From Streptomyces sp. MBT65 (GTDB taxonomy: Bacteria > Actinomycetota > Actinomycetes > Streptomycetales > Streptomycetaceae): a stretch of 35,952 nt of DNA. Positions within the stretch are counted from its first letter, which is position 1; each line of letters begins with the position of its first letter. Both the position numbers and the translations under genes were made by a program. The notes under the pieces were generated by a model, which was not told the origin of the DNA, did not search any database, and worked only from the letters and a program-made list of their open reading frames with translations. Below are positions 1-7,531 of this stretch, piece by piece. The stretch spans positions 1 to 35,952 of the forward strand of contig NZ_JAENRY010000129.1 of NCBI RefSeq assembly GCF_016612545.1. The letters are read 5' to 3'.

Positions 1-1278
1 CTCCTGCCGCCCCGCCCCGGACCCCGTACCGCGCCCCTGCAAGCAGACGATCTCGCGTACCGCCTCCACCAGCGCGTCCAGGTCGTCCTGGTCGTTGTAG
101 ACGTGGACGGAGGCTCGGACCACCTTGGTCAGGCCCCGGTGGTCCATGTCCCAGCGGCCGTGTCCTGCCGGTACCGCGATCAAGTGGACGCGGCGGTAGG
201 TGAGTTGACGTTGGACCTCCGAGGCGTCCAGGCCGTCGACCACGAAGGTGACGATCGCGCCGCCCGCGGCCGGGGGGTCGGTGACGTACACGCCCGGCAG
301 CGCGGAGAGGCGCTCGCGCAGGGTGGCGGCGAGAGCAGTGAGGTGGCGGGAGACGGTGTCGACGCCCAGGGTGCCGAGGGCGGTCAGCGCGGCGCCGAGG
401 CCGAGGCGCAGGGCGTGTGCGGCCTCCCAGAGTTCGAAGCGCTTGGCGTCCGGGACGAGTTCCCAGGTGCGTTCGGCGGTCCATACGGCGCCCCGGACAT
501 CGGGTGCCTCGGGGGCGAGCCGGTCCAGGAGCGGACGGCGGACCGCGAGCAGGCCCGTACCGCGCGGGCCGCGCAGGAACTTGCGGCCGGTGCCGATGAG
601 CAGGTCGCAGCCGATGGCGCCCATGTCCACCGGCAGTTGGCCGAGGGACTGCGTGGCGTCGAGGAGGAAGGGGACCCCGTGGGCTCCGGTCAACGCTCCG
701 ATGGAGGACGCGGGTTCGACCAGCCCCGAGGACGTCGGGACGTGCGCGGCCGTCACCAGCGCCGCCGGTCCCGCCCGCAGCGCTGCTTCCAACGCCTCCA
801 AGTCCACCGCTCCGTCGGGGCCGTTGGGCAGCAGCTCGACCCGGACACCGTGGTCGCGTTCGACCGACAGCAGATGCAGCGCGCTGCTGACGTAACTGGA
901 CCGGGCCGCCAACACCCGGTCACCGGGGCGCAGTCGAAGCGCCGATACGGCCCGCTGCCAGCCGGCCGTCGCGCTCTCGACGAGGGCGACCTCCTCCAGC
1001 CGCGCGCCGAGGAGTTCGGCGGTACGCGCGTAGACGTCCTCCAGGGCCGGTGCCGCGTGCTTCGCGGCCTCGTAGCCGCCGGACAGGCTCTCGGCACGGA
1101 GGTGGTCGATGACCGCCTCTACGGTGCCGTTGGCGAGCAGGGCCGCACCGGCCGCGTTGAAGTGGTGACCGGTGAACGAGCCCGGTGTACGGGCCCGTTC
1201 GGCCGCGACGTTCAGGGGGCGCGGGGGCGGTGGGTTCGGGGGCGAGGTGGCCGTCGTGGCCGTCACGGGCGCGCTCAC
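1..1278 (-). CDS. class V aminotransferase-fold PLP enzyme (3' end beyond window)
   Basis: Reading the minus strand from a GTG at 1278 gives about 425 codons with no stop before the window edge, so the C-terminus is missing. The fold is that of class V aminotransferases (cysteine desulfurase, isopenicillin N epimerase and EgtE-like C-S lyases). The cofactor lysine should be K233 in GTGRKFLRGPRG, after the conserved LLDATQSLGQLPVDMGAIGC stretch; an H near TAAHVPTSSG fits the usual pre-lysine segment. It is probably cytoplasmic and PLP-dependent. The GTG overlaps the stop of the aldehyde dehydrogenase gene as GTGA, so it is very likely co-translated and the last visible gene of the operon. The substrate cannot be told from sequence: transamination, epimerisation and C-S lysis are all possible. 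Confidence 0.85.
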   Translation of the reverse strand, partial: MSAPVTATTATSPPNPPPPRPLNVAAERARTPGSFTGHHFNAAGAALLANGTVEAVIDHLRAESLSGGYEAAKHAAPALEDVYARTAELLGARLEEVALVESATAGWQRAVSALRLRPGDRVLAARSSYVSSALHLLSVERDHGVRVELLPNGPDGAVDLEALEAALRAGPAALVTAAHVPTSSGLVEPASSIGALTGAHGVPFLLDATQSLGQLPVDMGAIGCDLLIGTGRKFLRGPRGTGLLAVRRPLLDRLAPEAPDVRGAVWTAERTWELVPDAKRFELWEAAHALRLGLGAALTALGTLGVDTVSRHLTALAATLRERLSALPGVYVTDPPAAGGAIVTFVVDGLDASEVQRQLTYRRVHLIAVPAGHGRWDMDHRGLTKVVRASVHVYNDQDDLDALVEAVREIVCLQGRGTGSGAGRQE

Positions 1279-2732
1279 AGGGCGATCGTCACGCTCTTGA
1301 GCTCGGTGAACCCGTCGACGGCGGCGTCGCCGAGGTCCCTGCCGAGGCCGGACTGCTTCATCCCGCCGAAGGCCACGGCGGGGTCGAACTCGTTGTACGT
1401 GTTGACCCACACGGTCCCCGCCTCCAGCGCGGCGGCCGTGCGATGGGCGCGGGCCAGACTGCCGGTCCACACGCCGGCGGCGAGCCCGTACTCGCTGTCG
1501 TTGGCCAGCGCGATCGCCTCCTCCTCGCTGTCGAAGGGCAGGATCGTGGCGACCGGCCCGAAGATCTCCTCCCGGGCGATCCGCATGTCGGGGGCGACCT
1601 CGGTGAACACCGTCGGCGGCACGAACCACCCCGGGCCGGGCAGCGGTTCGCCGCCCACGGCCACCTCGGCGCCCTCGGCGCGGCCCAGTTCGACATAGCC
1701 GGTGACGCGGTCGTACTGCTCCTGCGACACCAGCGGACCGATGTTGATGCCGCCCGAAAGCCCCGGGCCGATCCGCAGCGCCTCCACCGCCGGCACCAGC
1801 CGGTCCAGGAACTCCTTGACGATTCCGCGCTCCACCAGCAGCCTGCTGCCCGCCGTGCACATCTGCCCGGAGTGCCCGAACACCGCGCGCACGGCGTTCG
1901 GCACGGCCGCGTCGAGATCGGCGTCGGCGAAGACGATGTTGGGCGACTTGCCACCCAGTTCGAGGGTCAGCCGCTTCAACGACGGCGCCGCCGCGGCCAT
2001 GATGTGCCGCCCGACCTCGGTGGACCCGGTGAAGGACACCTTGGCGACGCCGGGATGGGCGACCAGCTCCGCACCTGTACGGCCGTCACCGGTCAGGACG
2101 TTGACGACGCCCTCGGGCACGCCCGCCTCCAGACAGAGCGCGGCCAGCCGCAGCGCGGTGAGCGGGGTCTGCTCGGCCGGCTTGACGACAATCGTGCAAC
2201 CGGCGGCCAGAGCCGGTGCGAGCTTCCAGGCCGCGATCATGAAGGGGAAATTCCACGGGAGTACGGCGGCCACCACACCCACAGGTTCGCGGACGCTGTA
2301 AACGTGCCGGTCGGGGCCGGCCGCGTGCACGGTGCCCTCCAGCCGGGTCGGGGTGCCCGCGAAGTGGCGGATGGCCTGGAGGCCCAACTCCACATCGCCA
2401 CGGGCGCGTTCGATGGCCTTGCCGTTGTCCAGGGTGTCCAGCACCGCCAGTTGCTCGGCGTCACGCTCCACCAGATCGGCGAGGCGCAGCAGGACGTCAC
2501 GGCGCCGCCGGGGCGGCAGCCCGCGCCAACGGCGGTCCCGGTGCGCTGTGTTGGCTGCTTCGACCGCCGCCCACACCTCGGCGGAGCCCGCCTGGACGAC
2601 CGTGGTGAGCTGCTGCCGGGTGGCGGGGTCGAGCACCGATATCCGCTCCGTGGCGGTGCCGGTGGTCCACTCGCCGCCGATGAGCATGGGCTCGCAGTCC
2701 GGCAGTCGGGGGATCACGATGCTGGGGTCCAC
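1275..2732 (-). CDS. aldehyde dehydrogenase (NAD(P)+-dependent)
   Basis: A 485-residue ALDH-superfamily enzyme, normal length for the family. The catalytic cysteine is C292 in GHSGQMCTAGSR and the general base is E258 in LTLELGGKSPN; the cofactor-binding PWNFPFMIAAWK and FTGSTEVGR segments are present. It should oxidise an aldehyde to a carboxylate in the cytoplasm. I place the start at GTG 2732 because AAGGAG (2739-2744) stands 6 nt ahead; an in-frame ATG at 2783 would add 17 residues lying inside the upstream gene and has no better ribosome site. The upstream creatininase-family gene stops 11 nt before this start, and its stop codon overlaps the ribosome-binding site. The family resembles betaine/aminoaldehyde/phenylacetaldehyde dehydrogenases; the exact aldehyde is unknown but probably comes from the operon's nitrogenous substrate. 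Confidence 0.95.
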   Translation of the reverse strand: MDPSIVIPRLPDCEPMLIGGEWTTGTATERISVLDPATRQQLTTVVQAGSAEVWAAVEAANTAHRDRRWRGLPPRRRRDVLLRLADLVERDAEQLAVLDTLDNGKAIERARGDVELGLQAIRHFAGTPTRLEGTVHAAGPDRHVYSVREPVGVVAAVLPWNFPFMIAAWKLAPALAAGCTIVVKPAEQTPLTALRLAALCLEAGVPEGVVNVLTGDGRTGAELVAHPGVAKVSFTGSTEVGRHIMAAAAPSLKRLTLELGGKSPNIVFADADLDAAVPNAVRAVFGHSGQMCTAGSRLLVERGIVKEFLDRLVPAVEALRIGPGLSGGINIGPLVSQEQYDRVTGYVELGRAEGAEVAVGGEPLPGPGWFVPPTVFTEVAPDMRIAREEIFGPVATILPFDSEEEAIALANDSEYGLAAGVWTGSLARAHRTAAALEAGTVWVNTYNEFDPAVAFGGMKQSGLGRDLGDAAVDGFTELKSVTIAL

Positions 2733-2743
2733 GGTGTTCTCCT

Positions 2744-3595
2744 TCACGCCTGGCGTCCGGGACGGTGAGTGGGGTCGGGCCACGGCTCACGGACCGCCGT
2801 GGACACCGCCCGGGCGGTGGTCAGGACGCAGCGGTCGAACTCCGCCTCGCCGTGCTTGGGGTTCGCGTCGGCGACGTCCCGGCCCCAGACCCCGGTCTCG
2901 CTGACCTGGTCCATGCGGTAGTCCCAGAACGAGTCGACGTCGACATGGGAGGTGGCCCGCTCCATCCGCACCAGCTCCGGCGCCAGATGCAGCATCACGG
3001 ACGTCTCGAAGAAGTTGGCGTGCATCAGCGCCCGCCCGTAGGTGACATGTCCGTCGACCTCCGGCCCCGGGTACATCGTCACGTACCCCAACGCCCTGAC
3101 CCGTGCGTCCTTGTGACGGACCCTCAGCTTCTCGGCCGACACGTCGAGCGCGCCGTTGTTCCAGATGTGCCCGTTGAGCAGCACGAACTGCCGTACTCCG
3201 GAGGCGTACAGGGAGTCGATGACGTCCTCGACGACGGCGATCATCGTCTCCGGTCGCAGCGCCACCGTCCCGGCGAAGTCGCCGTGCGACGCGGACACCC
3301 CGAAGCTCAGGGGCGGCACGACGGGCACGCCGGTGAGTGCGGAGACGCCGAGGGCGACCGCCTCGCAGATCCGGGTGTCCACGGCGAGGGGGAGATGGGG
3401 GCCGTGCTGCTCGGTGGCGCCGACGGGGATGATGACGGCGTCCTGGGAGGCGGCCGTCGACTCCGCCTCCGGCCAGGTCAGCTCCTCCCACAGCACCGGT
3501 GTTCCGGATCCGCCCAACCGGGCGGCGAGTGCGGGGACATCGAGCCCGGTGGGGACGGTCCGTCCGGACGGACCGGTGACGAAGACGGACGACAT
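2744..3595 (-). CDS. creatininase-family amidohydrolase
   Basis: A 283-residue member of the creatininase family (creatinine amidohydrolase, MftE, FAPy deformylase relatives), which are metal-dependent and cleave cyclic amides or C-terminal peptide bonds. Visible metal-site motifs: GATEQHGPHLPLAVDT with E62, H64 and D73, H143 in LNGHIWNNGAL, and E197 in HANFFETS. The third motif normally reads NGHGGN or NGHYEN; here it is NGHIWNN, an unusual variant next to the metal histidine. ATG 3595 is preceded by GAGGAGAG and is preferred over an upstream in-frame ATG (55 extra residues) that overlaps the deaminase gene. It sits 29 nt after the deaminase and 11 nt before the aldehyde dehydrogenase in the operon. 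Ring opening of a lactam or amide is a reasonable role; true creatininase activity is not implied. Confidence 0.85.
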   Translation of the reverse strand: MSSVFVTGPSGRTVPTGLDVPALAARLGGSGTPVLWEELTWPEAESTAASQDAVIIPVGATEQHGPHLPLAVDTRICEAVALGVSALTGVPVVPPLSFGVSASHGDFAGTVALRPETMIAVVEDVIDSLYASGVRQFVLLNGHIWNNGALDVSAEKLRVRHKDARVRALGYVTMYPGPEVDGHVTYGRALMHANFFETSVMLHLAPELVRMERATSHVDVDSFWDYRMDQVSETGVWGRDVADANPKHGEAEFDRCVLTTARAVSTAVREPWPDPTHRPGRQA

Positions 3596-3624
3596 GGCTC
3601 TCCTCTCCTCGGGACCGATGGCGC

Positions 3625-4083
3625 TCACCATCGGCGTCGGCTCTTCTCGGGCAGCAGGTCCAGGGCGCGCAGTGGGACGGGCTCGTCCCCGTCGACCGTG
3701 GTGACCCACACGGTGGCGTCCGGGCAGTAGTCGCTGATCAGTTCGCGGCACACCCCGCACGGCGCGATGATCCGGAACGATCCCGCCGGCTTGATCTGCA
3801 CCGACACCACCGACGTGATGCTCAGCTCCGCATCGGCGGGCAGGGCGCCCCGGGCCGTGCCCATGGCGACCCCCTCGGCGCAGATCGAACTGCGCCGGCA
3901 GGAACCCTCCACATGGACCCCGGTGTGCACCCGGCCGTCCGCCGTGCGCAGCGCGGTCGCGACCTCGTGACGGCCCGACCGCCAGACCCGCGCGAGCAAG
4001 TGCTGGGCGGTGGCGAGGAGTTCGATGTCGTCCTCGCTCATCGACGGCGGTACGGCCACGGGCCGCACCTCCACGGCGCTCAT
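3625..4083 (-). CDS. cytidine-deaminase-fold protein resembling blasticidin-S deaminase
   Basis: A 152-residue zinc deaminase of the cytidine deaminase fold. The catalytic motif is C68-A69-E70 (SSICAEGVAMG) and the second zinc motif is P108-C109-G-V-C112 (APCGVCRELISDYCPD). From memory, the second motif and the following ISDY.PD segment match Bacillus BSR-type blasticidin-S deaminases more closely than housekeeping cytidine deaminases, which usually have PCGACRQVLxEF. Members hydrolytically deaminate an aminopyrimidine. ATG 4083 overlaps the stop of the amidohydrolase gene as ATGA, so translation is probably coupled; the next gene starts 29 nt later. Its place inside a catabolic operon suggests it deaminates an imported heterocycle or nucleoside-like compound rather than serving pyrimidine salvage. 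A drug-inactivation role is the alternative. Confidence 0.85.
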   Translation of the reverse strand: MSAVEVRPVAVPPSMSEDDIELLATAQHLLARVWRSGRHEVATALRTADGRVHTGVHVEGSCRRSSICAEGVAMGTARGALPADAELSITSVVSVQIKPAGSFRIIAPCGVCRELISDYCPDATVWVTTVDGDEPVPLRALDLLPEKSRRRW

Positions 4084-4844
4084 ACCGTCAGCCCCAACAG
4101 CCGGGCCATGTTGCCGCCTTCGACGAGCGCGCGGTCCTTCTCGTCCTCGACCGCCTTGGCGATCTTCATACGTTCCAGGTCGAAGTCCGACCCCGGCCAC
4201 TCGCTGCCCATCAGGATCTTCTCCGGGCCGAGCCGCGCGTAGGCGCGCTTCACGTCGCTCATCAGCGTCGCGGACGTCTCCAGGTACACGTGCGGCTGCC
4301 GTTCGGCCACGATGATCGCCTCCGGGACGTTCCAGACGGCCCCCATGTGGGCGATGATCGTGGGGACTTCCGGGTGGTCCCGGGCGATCTCCTCGATGGA
4401 CAGCGGCGCGCAGAACGCGTCGTCGAGAGCGTTGATCAGCACCAGCAGTCCGCGCCGCGCGCACGCCTCGAAGACCGGGTCCAGCAGTCCGTGGTCGGCG
4501 ACGTGATAGCCGTGCAGGCTCGGGTGCAGCTTCAGCCCGACCAGCCCCGCGTCGGCCATCCGGTCGATCTCGTCCAGCGCGTCGTCGGCCTGCGGCAGCA
4601 CCTGCCCGAAGCCGAAGAACCGCTCCGGGTACGAGGCCACCAGCTCGGCGATGAAGTCGTTCTCGATGCGCTGCGCGAGCGAGCACACCATCGCCATGTC
4701 CACCCCGGCCGCGTCCATCCGGTCGAGGATGCGGCGCGGTTCGAAAGGTGTGTACGGCGGCGGGGCCTGGCCCTTGCGGGCGCCGGTGAGGTAGTCGGAA
4801 CGGCCGCGGACGTCCTGAGTGGTGTTGTACGCGTCGATGATCAA
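4080..4844 (-). CDS. amidohydrolase-2-like TIM-barrel protein with altered metal motifs
   Basis: A 254-residue protein of the amidohydrolase_2 (ACMSD-like) family. Recognisable family segments are GLKLHPSLHGY, IIAHMGAVWN and the C-terminal MGSEWPGSDFDLERMK. The N-terminal strand that normally carries the metal-binding HxH (IDAHxH) reads IIDAYNTT, with Y6 and T8 in place of the histidines, and the usual GSD/GTDWP motif reads GSEWP. The classic binuclear or mononuclear site is therefore not intact, and catalysis may be altered or lost. The start is TTG 4844 with TAAGGAC about 8 nt ahead; no ATG lies closer. It begins 19 nt after the ABC ATPase stop and overlaps the deaminase start by 4 nt. Family membership is well supported, the reaction is not. 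Confidence 0.8.
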   Translation of the reverse strand: MIIDAYNTTQDVRGRSDYLTGARKGQAPPPYTPFEPRRILDRMDAAGVDMAMVCSLAQRIENDFIAELVASYPERFFGFGQVLPQADDALDEIDRMADAGLVGLKLHPSLHGYHVADHGLLDPVFEACARRGLLVLINALDDAFCAPLSIEEIARDHPEVPTIIAHMGAVWNVPEAIIVAERQPHVYLETSATLMSDVKRAYARLGPEKILMGSEWPGSDFDLERMKIAKAVEDEKDRALVEGGNMARLLGLTV

Positions 4845-4863
4845 AGCGGTTCGTCCTTACAAG

Positions 4864-5826
4864 CTACGTGCGGGTGACCAGGGGAAGGTGGCAGCGCACA
4901 CTGCGGCCCTGCTCGATCTCGCGCAGTTCGGGGGCCGTGGTGCGGCATTCCTCCGTGGCGATCGGACACCGGGTGCGGAACAGACAGCCCTCGGGCGGAT
5001 TCGCCGGATCGGGCAACTCGCCCTCCAGCACCTCCTGTTCACGTTTCTCTCCCGGCCGCAGCACGGGAACGGAGGACAGCAGTGCTCGGCTGTAGGGGTG
5101 TGCGGGGGCGGCGAAGAAGTCGTCGCGGAAGGCGACCTCGATGATCTGGCCGAGGTACATGACCGCGATCCGGTCGGCGATGTGCCGTACGACGCCGAGG
5201 TCGTGCGAGATGAACAGCATCGTCAGGCCGCGGTCGCGGACCAGGTCCGACAGCAGGTTCAGCACCTGGGCCTGGATCGACACGTCCAGCGCCGAGACGG
5301 CCTCGTCGGCCACCACGAACTGCGGGGAGGAGGCCAACGCCCGTGCGATGCCGATGCGTTGGCGCTGGCCGCCGGAGAACTCGTGCGGCCTGCGTCCGCC
5401 GGCCTCCGCGCCCAGGCCGACCAGGTCGAGCAGTTCGGCCACCGCTTTCGCGGCCTCGGCGCGGGTGGCGCCGCGGGCCCGGAGCAGGGGTTCGGCGACG
5501 ATGTCGGCGATCCTGCGGCGCGGGTTCAGCGAACCGAACGGGTCCTGGAAAACCATCTGCAACTCGGCCCGGGTACGGCGGAGTTGGCGTCCGCGCAGCC
5601 GGGTGAGGTCGGTGCCCTCGAACTCGATGCGGCCCGAGGCGGGTTCGATCACCCGCAACAGGGCGCGGCCGAGCGTGGACTTGCCGCACCCTGACTCGCC
5701 GACCAGGCCGAGGGTCTCGCCCTGGAGGATGTCGAGGTCGACATCGCGCAGGGCCCTGACCCGGCCACCCGCCCGGCCCGGGTACTCGACCCGCAACTCG
5801 CGGGCCTGGATGAGCGCTGCGGTCAT
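4864..5826 (-). CDS. oligopeptide/dipeptide-type ABC transporter ATPase (OppF/DppF-like)
   Basis: A 320-residue ATPase that would energise import with the partner ATPase immediately upstream. All nucleotide-binding motifs are present: Walker A GESGCGKST, Q-loop VFQDPFGSLNPRR, signature FSGGQRQRIGIARAL, Walker B FVVADEAVSALDVS and the switch histidine in MLFISHDLG. The C-terminal region shows the oligopeptide-transporter cysteine cluster GCLFRTRCPIATEEC with a later CHLP. ATG 5826 has GGGAGG ahead and overlaps the previous stop as ATGA; an in-frame ATG at 5976 lies deep inside the upstream gene. F-type subunits normally follow D-type subunits, as here. It is membrane-associated on the cytoplasmic side. 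Confidence 0.95.
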   Translation of the reverse strand: MTAALIQARELRVEYPGRAGGRVRALRDVDLDILQGETLGLVGESGCGKSTLGRALLRVIEPASGRIEFEGTDLTRLRGRQLRRTRAELQMVFQDPFGSLNPRRRIADIVAEPLLRARGATRAEAAKAVAELLDLVGLGAEAGGRRPHEFSGGQRQRIGIARALASSPQFVVADEAVSALDVSIQAQVLNLLSDLVRDRGLTMLFISHDLGVVRHIADRIAVMYLGQIIEVAFRDDFFAAPAHPYSRALLSSVPVLRPGEKREQEVLEGELPDPANPPEGCLFRTRCPIATEECRTTAPELREIEQGRSVRCHLPLVTRT

Positions 5827-6836
5827 GCGAGGCCTCCCTGTGAGCGGGCCGTGACACGGGCGGGGGAGGGCAGCACACAGGCGTCGAGGTGCCCGTCGTC
5901 GCCGTGCCGCTGCCGCAGTACGGGCCGCTCGGAACACGCGTCGTGGACGAAGGGGCACCGGGGCGCGAAGGCACACCCGGACGGCCGGTCGACCCCGGTC
6001 AGCGGACTGCCCGCGATGGTCGGCAGCCGTCGTACGACAGGGCCGTCGATCGGTGGGACGGAACCCAACAACCCCATGGTGTAGGGGTGTTGGGGGTGGA
6101 ACAGCACCTCCTCGCGCAGGCCCTGCTCCACGATTCGGCCCGCGTACATCACCGCCACCCGGTCGGCGACCTCGGCGACGACACCCAGGTCGTGGGTGAT
6201 CAGCAGCACGGAGGTGCCGTGGTCGCGCTGGACGCGTTTGAGGACGGCCAGCACCTGGGCCTGGATCGTGACGTCGAGTGCCGTGGTGGGTTCGTCGGCG
6301 ATCAGCACCGCCGGGTCGTTGGCCAGGCCCATCGCGATCATCACGCGTTGGCGCATGCCCCCGGAAAGCTGGTGCGGGTAGGCGCGTGCGGTGCGGTCCG
6401 GGCCGGCGATGCCGACCTCGCCGAGCAACTCCACAGCGCGGCTGGTCGCCTGACCCCGCGTCACATCGCGGTGCGCTCGGATCATCTCGGAGACCTGGGC
6501 GCCCGCCCGGTGCAGTGGGTTGAGCGCGGCCAGCGCGTCCTGGAAGACGACCGCGATGTCCTTGCCGCGCACCCCGCGCAACTCCCGCTCCGACGCGGCG
6601 ACCAGGTCACGGCCCTTGAAGACCGCCTCGCCGCTGATGTGGGTGCGCGGACCGCGGTTGAGGCCGACCAGGCTCATCGACAGGGCGGACTTCCCGGACC
6701 CCGACTCGCCGACCAGCGCGAGGACTTCGCCCTGGTGGAGGGTGAGATCCACTCCGTCCACGGCGGGCAGCCGACCCGCCGGAACGTCGAACTGGACGCG
6801 CAGGTCCCGGACTTCGAGCACGGGCGCGGACGTCAT
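5823..6836 (-). CDS. oligopeptide/dipeptide-type ABC transporter ATPase (OppD/DppD-like)
   Basis: A 337-residue ATPase, the first of the pair. Motifs: Walker A GESGSGKSALSM, Q-loop VFQDALAALNPLHR, signature LSGGMRQRVMIAMGL, Walker B VLIADEPTTALDVT, switch histidine in LLITHDLGVVAEVADRV. The C-terminal cysteine-bearing segment GCAFAPRCPFVHDAC is typical of OppD/DppD. ATG 6836 overlaps the stop of the alpha/beta hydrolase gene as ATGA. Together with the F-type ATPase, two permeases and the solute-binding lipoprotein it forms a complete peptide/nickel/opine-type importer. This class also carries non-peptide solutes, so the name does not fix the substrate. Confidence 0.95.
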   Translation of the reverse strand: MTSAPVLEVRDLRVQFDVPAGRLPAVDGVDLTLHQGEVLALVGESGSGKSALSMSLVGLNRGPRTHISGEAVFKGRDLVAASERELRGVRGKDIAVVFQDALAALNPLHRAGAQVSEMIRAHRDVTRGQATSRAVELLGEVGIAGPDRTARAYPHQLSGGMRQRVMIAMGLANDPAVLIADEPTTALDVTIQAQVLAVLKRVQRDHGTSVLLITHDLGVVAEVADRVAVMYAGRIVEQGLREEVLFHPQHPYTMGLLGSVPPIDGPVVRRLPTIAGSPLTGVDRPSGCAFAPRCPFVHDACSERPVLRQRHGDDGHLDACVLPSPARVTARSQGGLA

Positions 6837-7531
6837 GAGCTCTCGCTCACGGCCAGGGCCGCCGTGTGGATCAGGTCGGCGACGCGCTCGGGCCACACGA
6901 GGGTCGTGTAGTGGCTGCCCGGCACGTGCTCGACGGTGGCCTTCATGCGGTCCGCCATGTCGTTCTGGATCTCCGGGCGCAGCGTGCGGTCGTCGTCGGC
7001 GACCAGGTACCAACTGGGCAGCGTGCGCCAGGCCGGTGTGCCCGTCGGCTGGGTGAAGATGAGGTTCTCCGCCTTGCGGCCCTCCGCCTCCACCACGGCC
7101 CGCTGCTCGGGGGAGAGGTCGGGGCCGATCTCCGCCCAGAACTCCTCGCTCGTCTCGGACTTCCACTCGCCGTTCGGGCCGCGCCGCATGTACTTGGAGA
7201 TCTCGGCCTCCTCGTACCGCTCGACGATCCCGTTGACCGTCTCGCCCTCGTCCGGCCCGAACGCGGCTATGTAGACAAGCCCCTTGACCCGCGGATCGCG
7301 CCCGACGTTGCTGATGACCGCGCCGCCGTAGGAGTGCCCGGCGAGCAGCACCGGACCCGTCGTCTCCGCCAGCACGGCCGCCGTGTTGGCGACGTCGTCC
7401 TCCAGCGAGGTCATCGGATTGGTGACGGTGAACAGCCGGTGGCCGCGGGCGGCCAGCAGGGGCTGGACGGCCGACCAGGTCGTCGGCCGTCCGCCGGCAC
7501 CGTGGACGAGCACGATGTCCATGCGGGTCAT
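6833..7531 (-). CDS. alpha/beta hydrolase
   Basis: A 232-residue alpha/beta-hydrolase-fold protein. The oxyanion region is VLVHGAGGRPTTW near the N-terminus, the nucleophile elbow is AGHSYGG with S67, and the catalytic acid and histidine are probably in LVADDDRT and PGSHYTTL. There is no signal peptide, so it is likely cytoplasmic. It resembles the small salicylate-esterase/SalR-type hydrolases often annotated only as alpha/beta hydrolase. ATG 7531 overlaps the permease stop as ATGA; a second in-frame ATG at 7522 (start MDIVLVHG) has GGAAAGG at better spacing and may be the true start. The gene sits between permease and ATPase genes of one transporter, which implies that it acts on the imported compound, for example on an ester, amide or lactone bond. 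Confidence 0.85.
   Translation of the reverse strand: MTRMDIVLVHGAGGRPTTWSAVQPLLAARGHRLFTVTNPMTSLEDDVANTAAVLAETTGPVLLAGHSYGGAVISNVGRDPRVKGLVYIAAFGPDEGETVNGIVERYEEAEISKYMRRGPNGEWKSETSEEFWAEIGPDLSPEQRAVVEAEGRKAENLIFTQPTGTPAWRTLPSWYLVADDDRTLRPEIQNDMADRMKATVEHVPGSHYTTLVWPERVADLIHTAALAVSESS

Noticed and set aside
103..1698. Long plus-strand frame over the aminotransferase and dehydrogenase genes
   Set aside because: Low-complexity product; the opposite strand carries the complete PLP-lysine and ALDH motifs.
4864..6836. Assigning the transporter specifically to dipeptides or nickel
   Set aside because: The ATPases and binding protein belong to a family with many substrates, and neighbouring genes point to a heterocyclic or amide compound.
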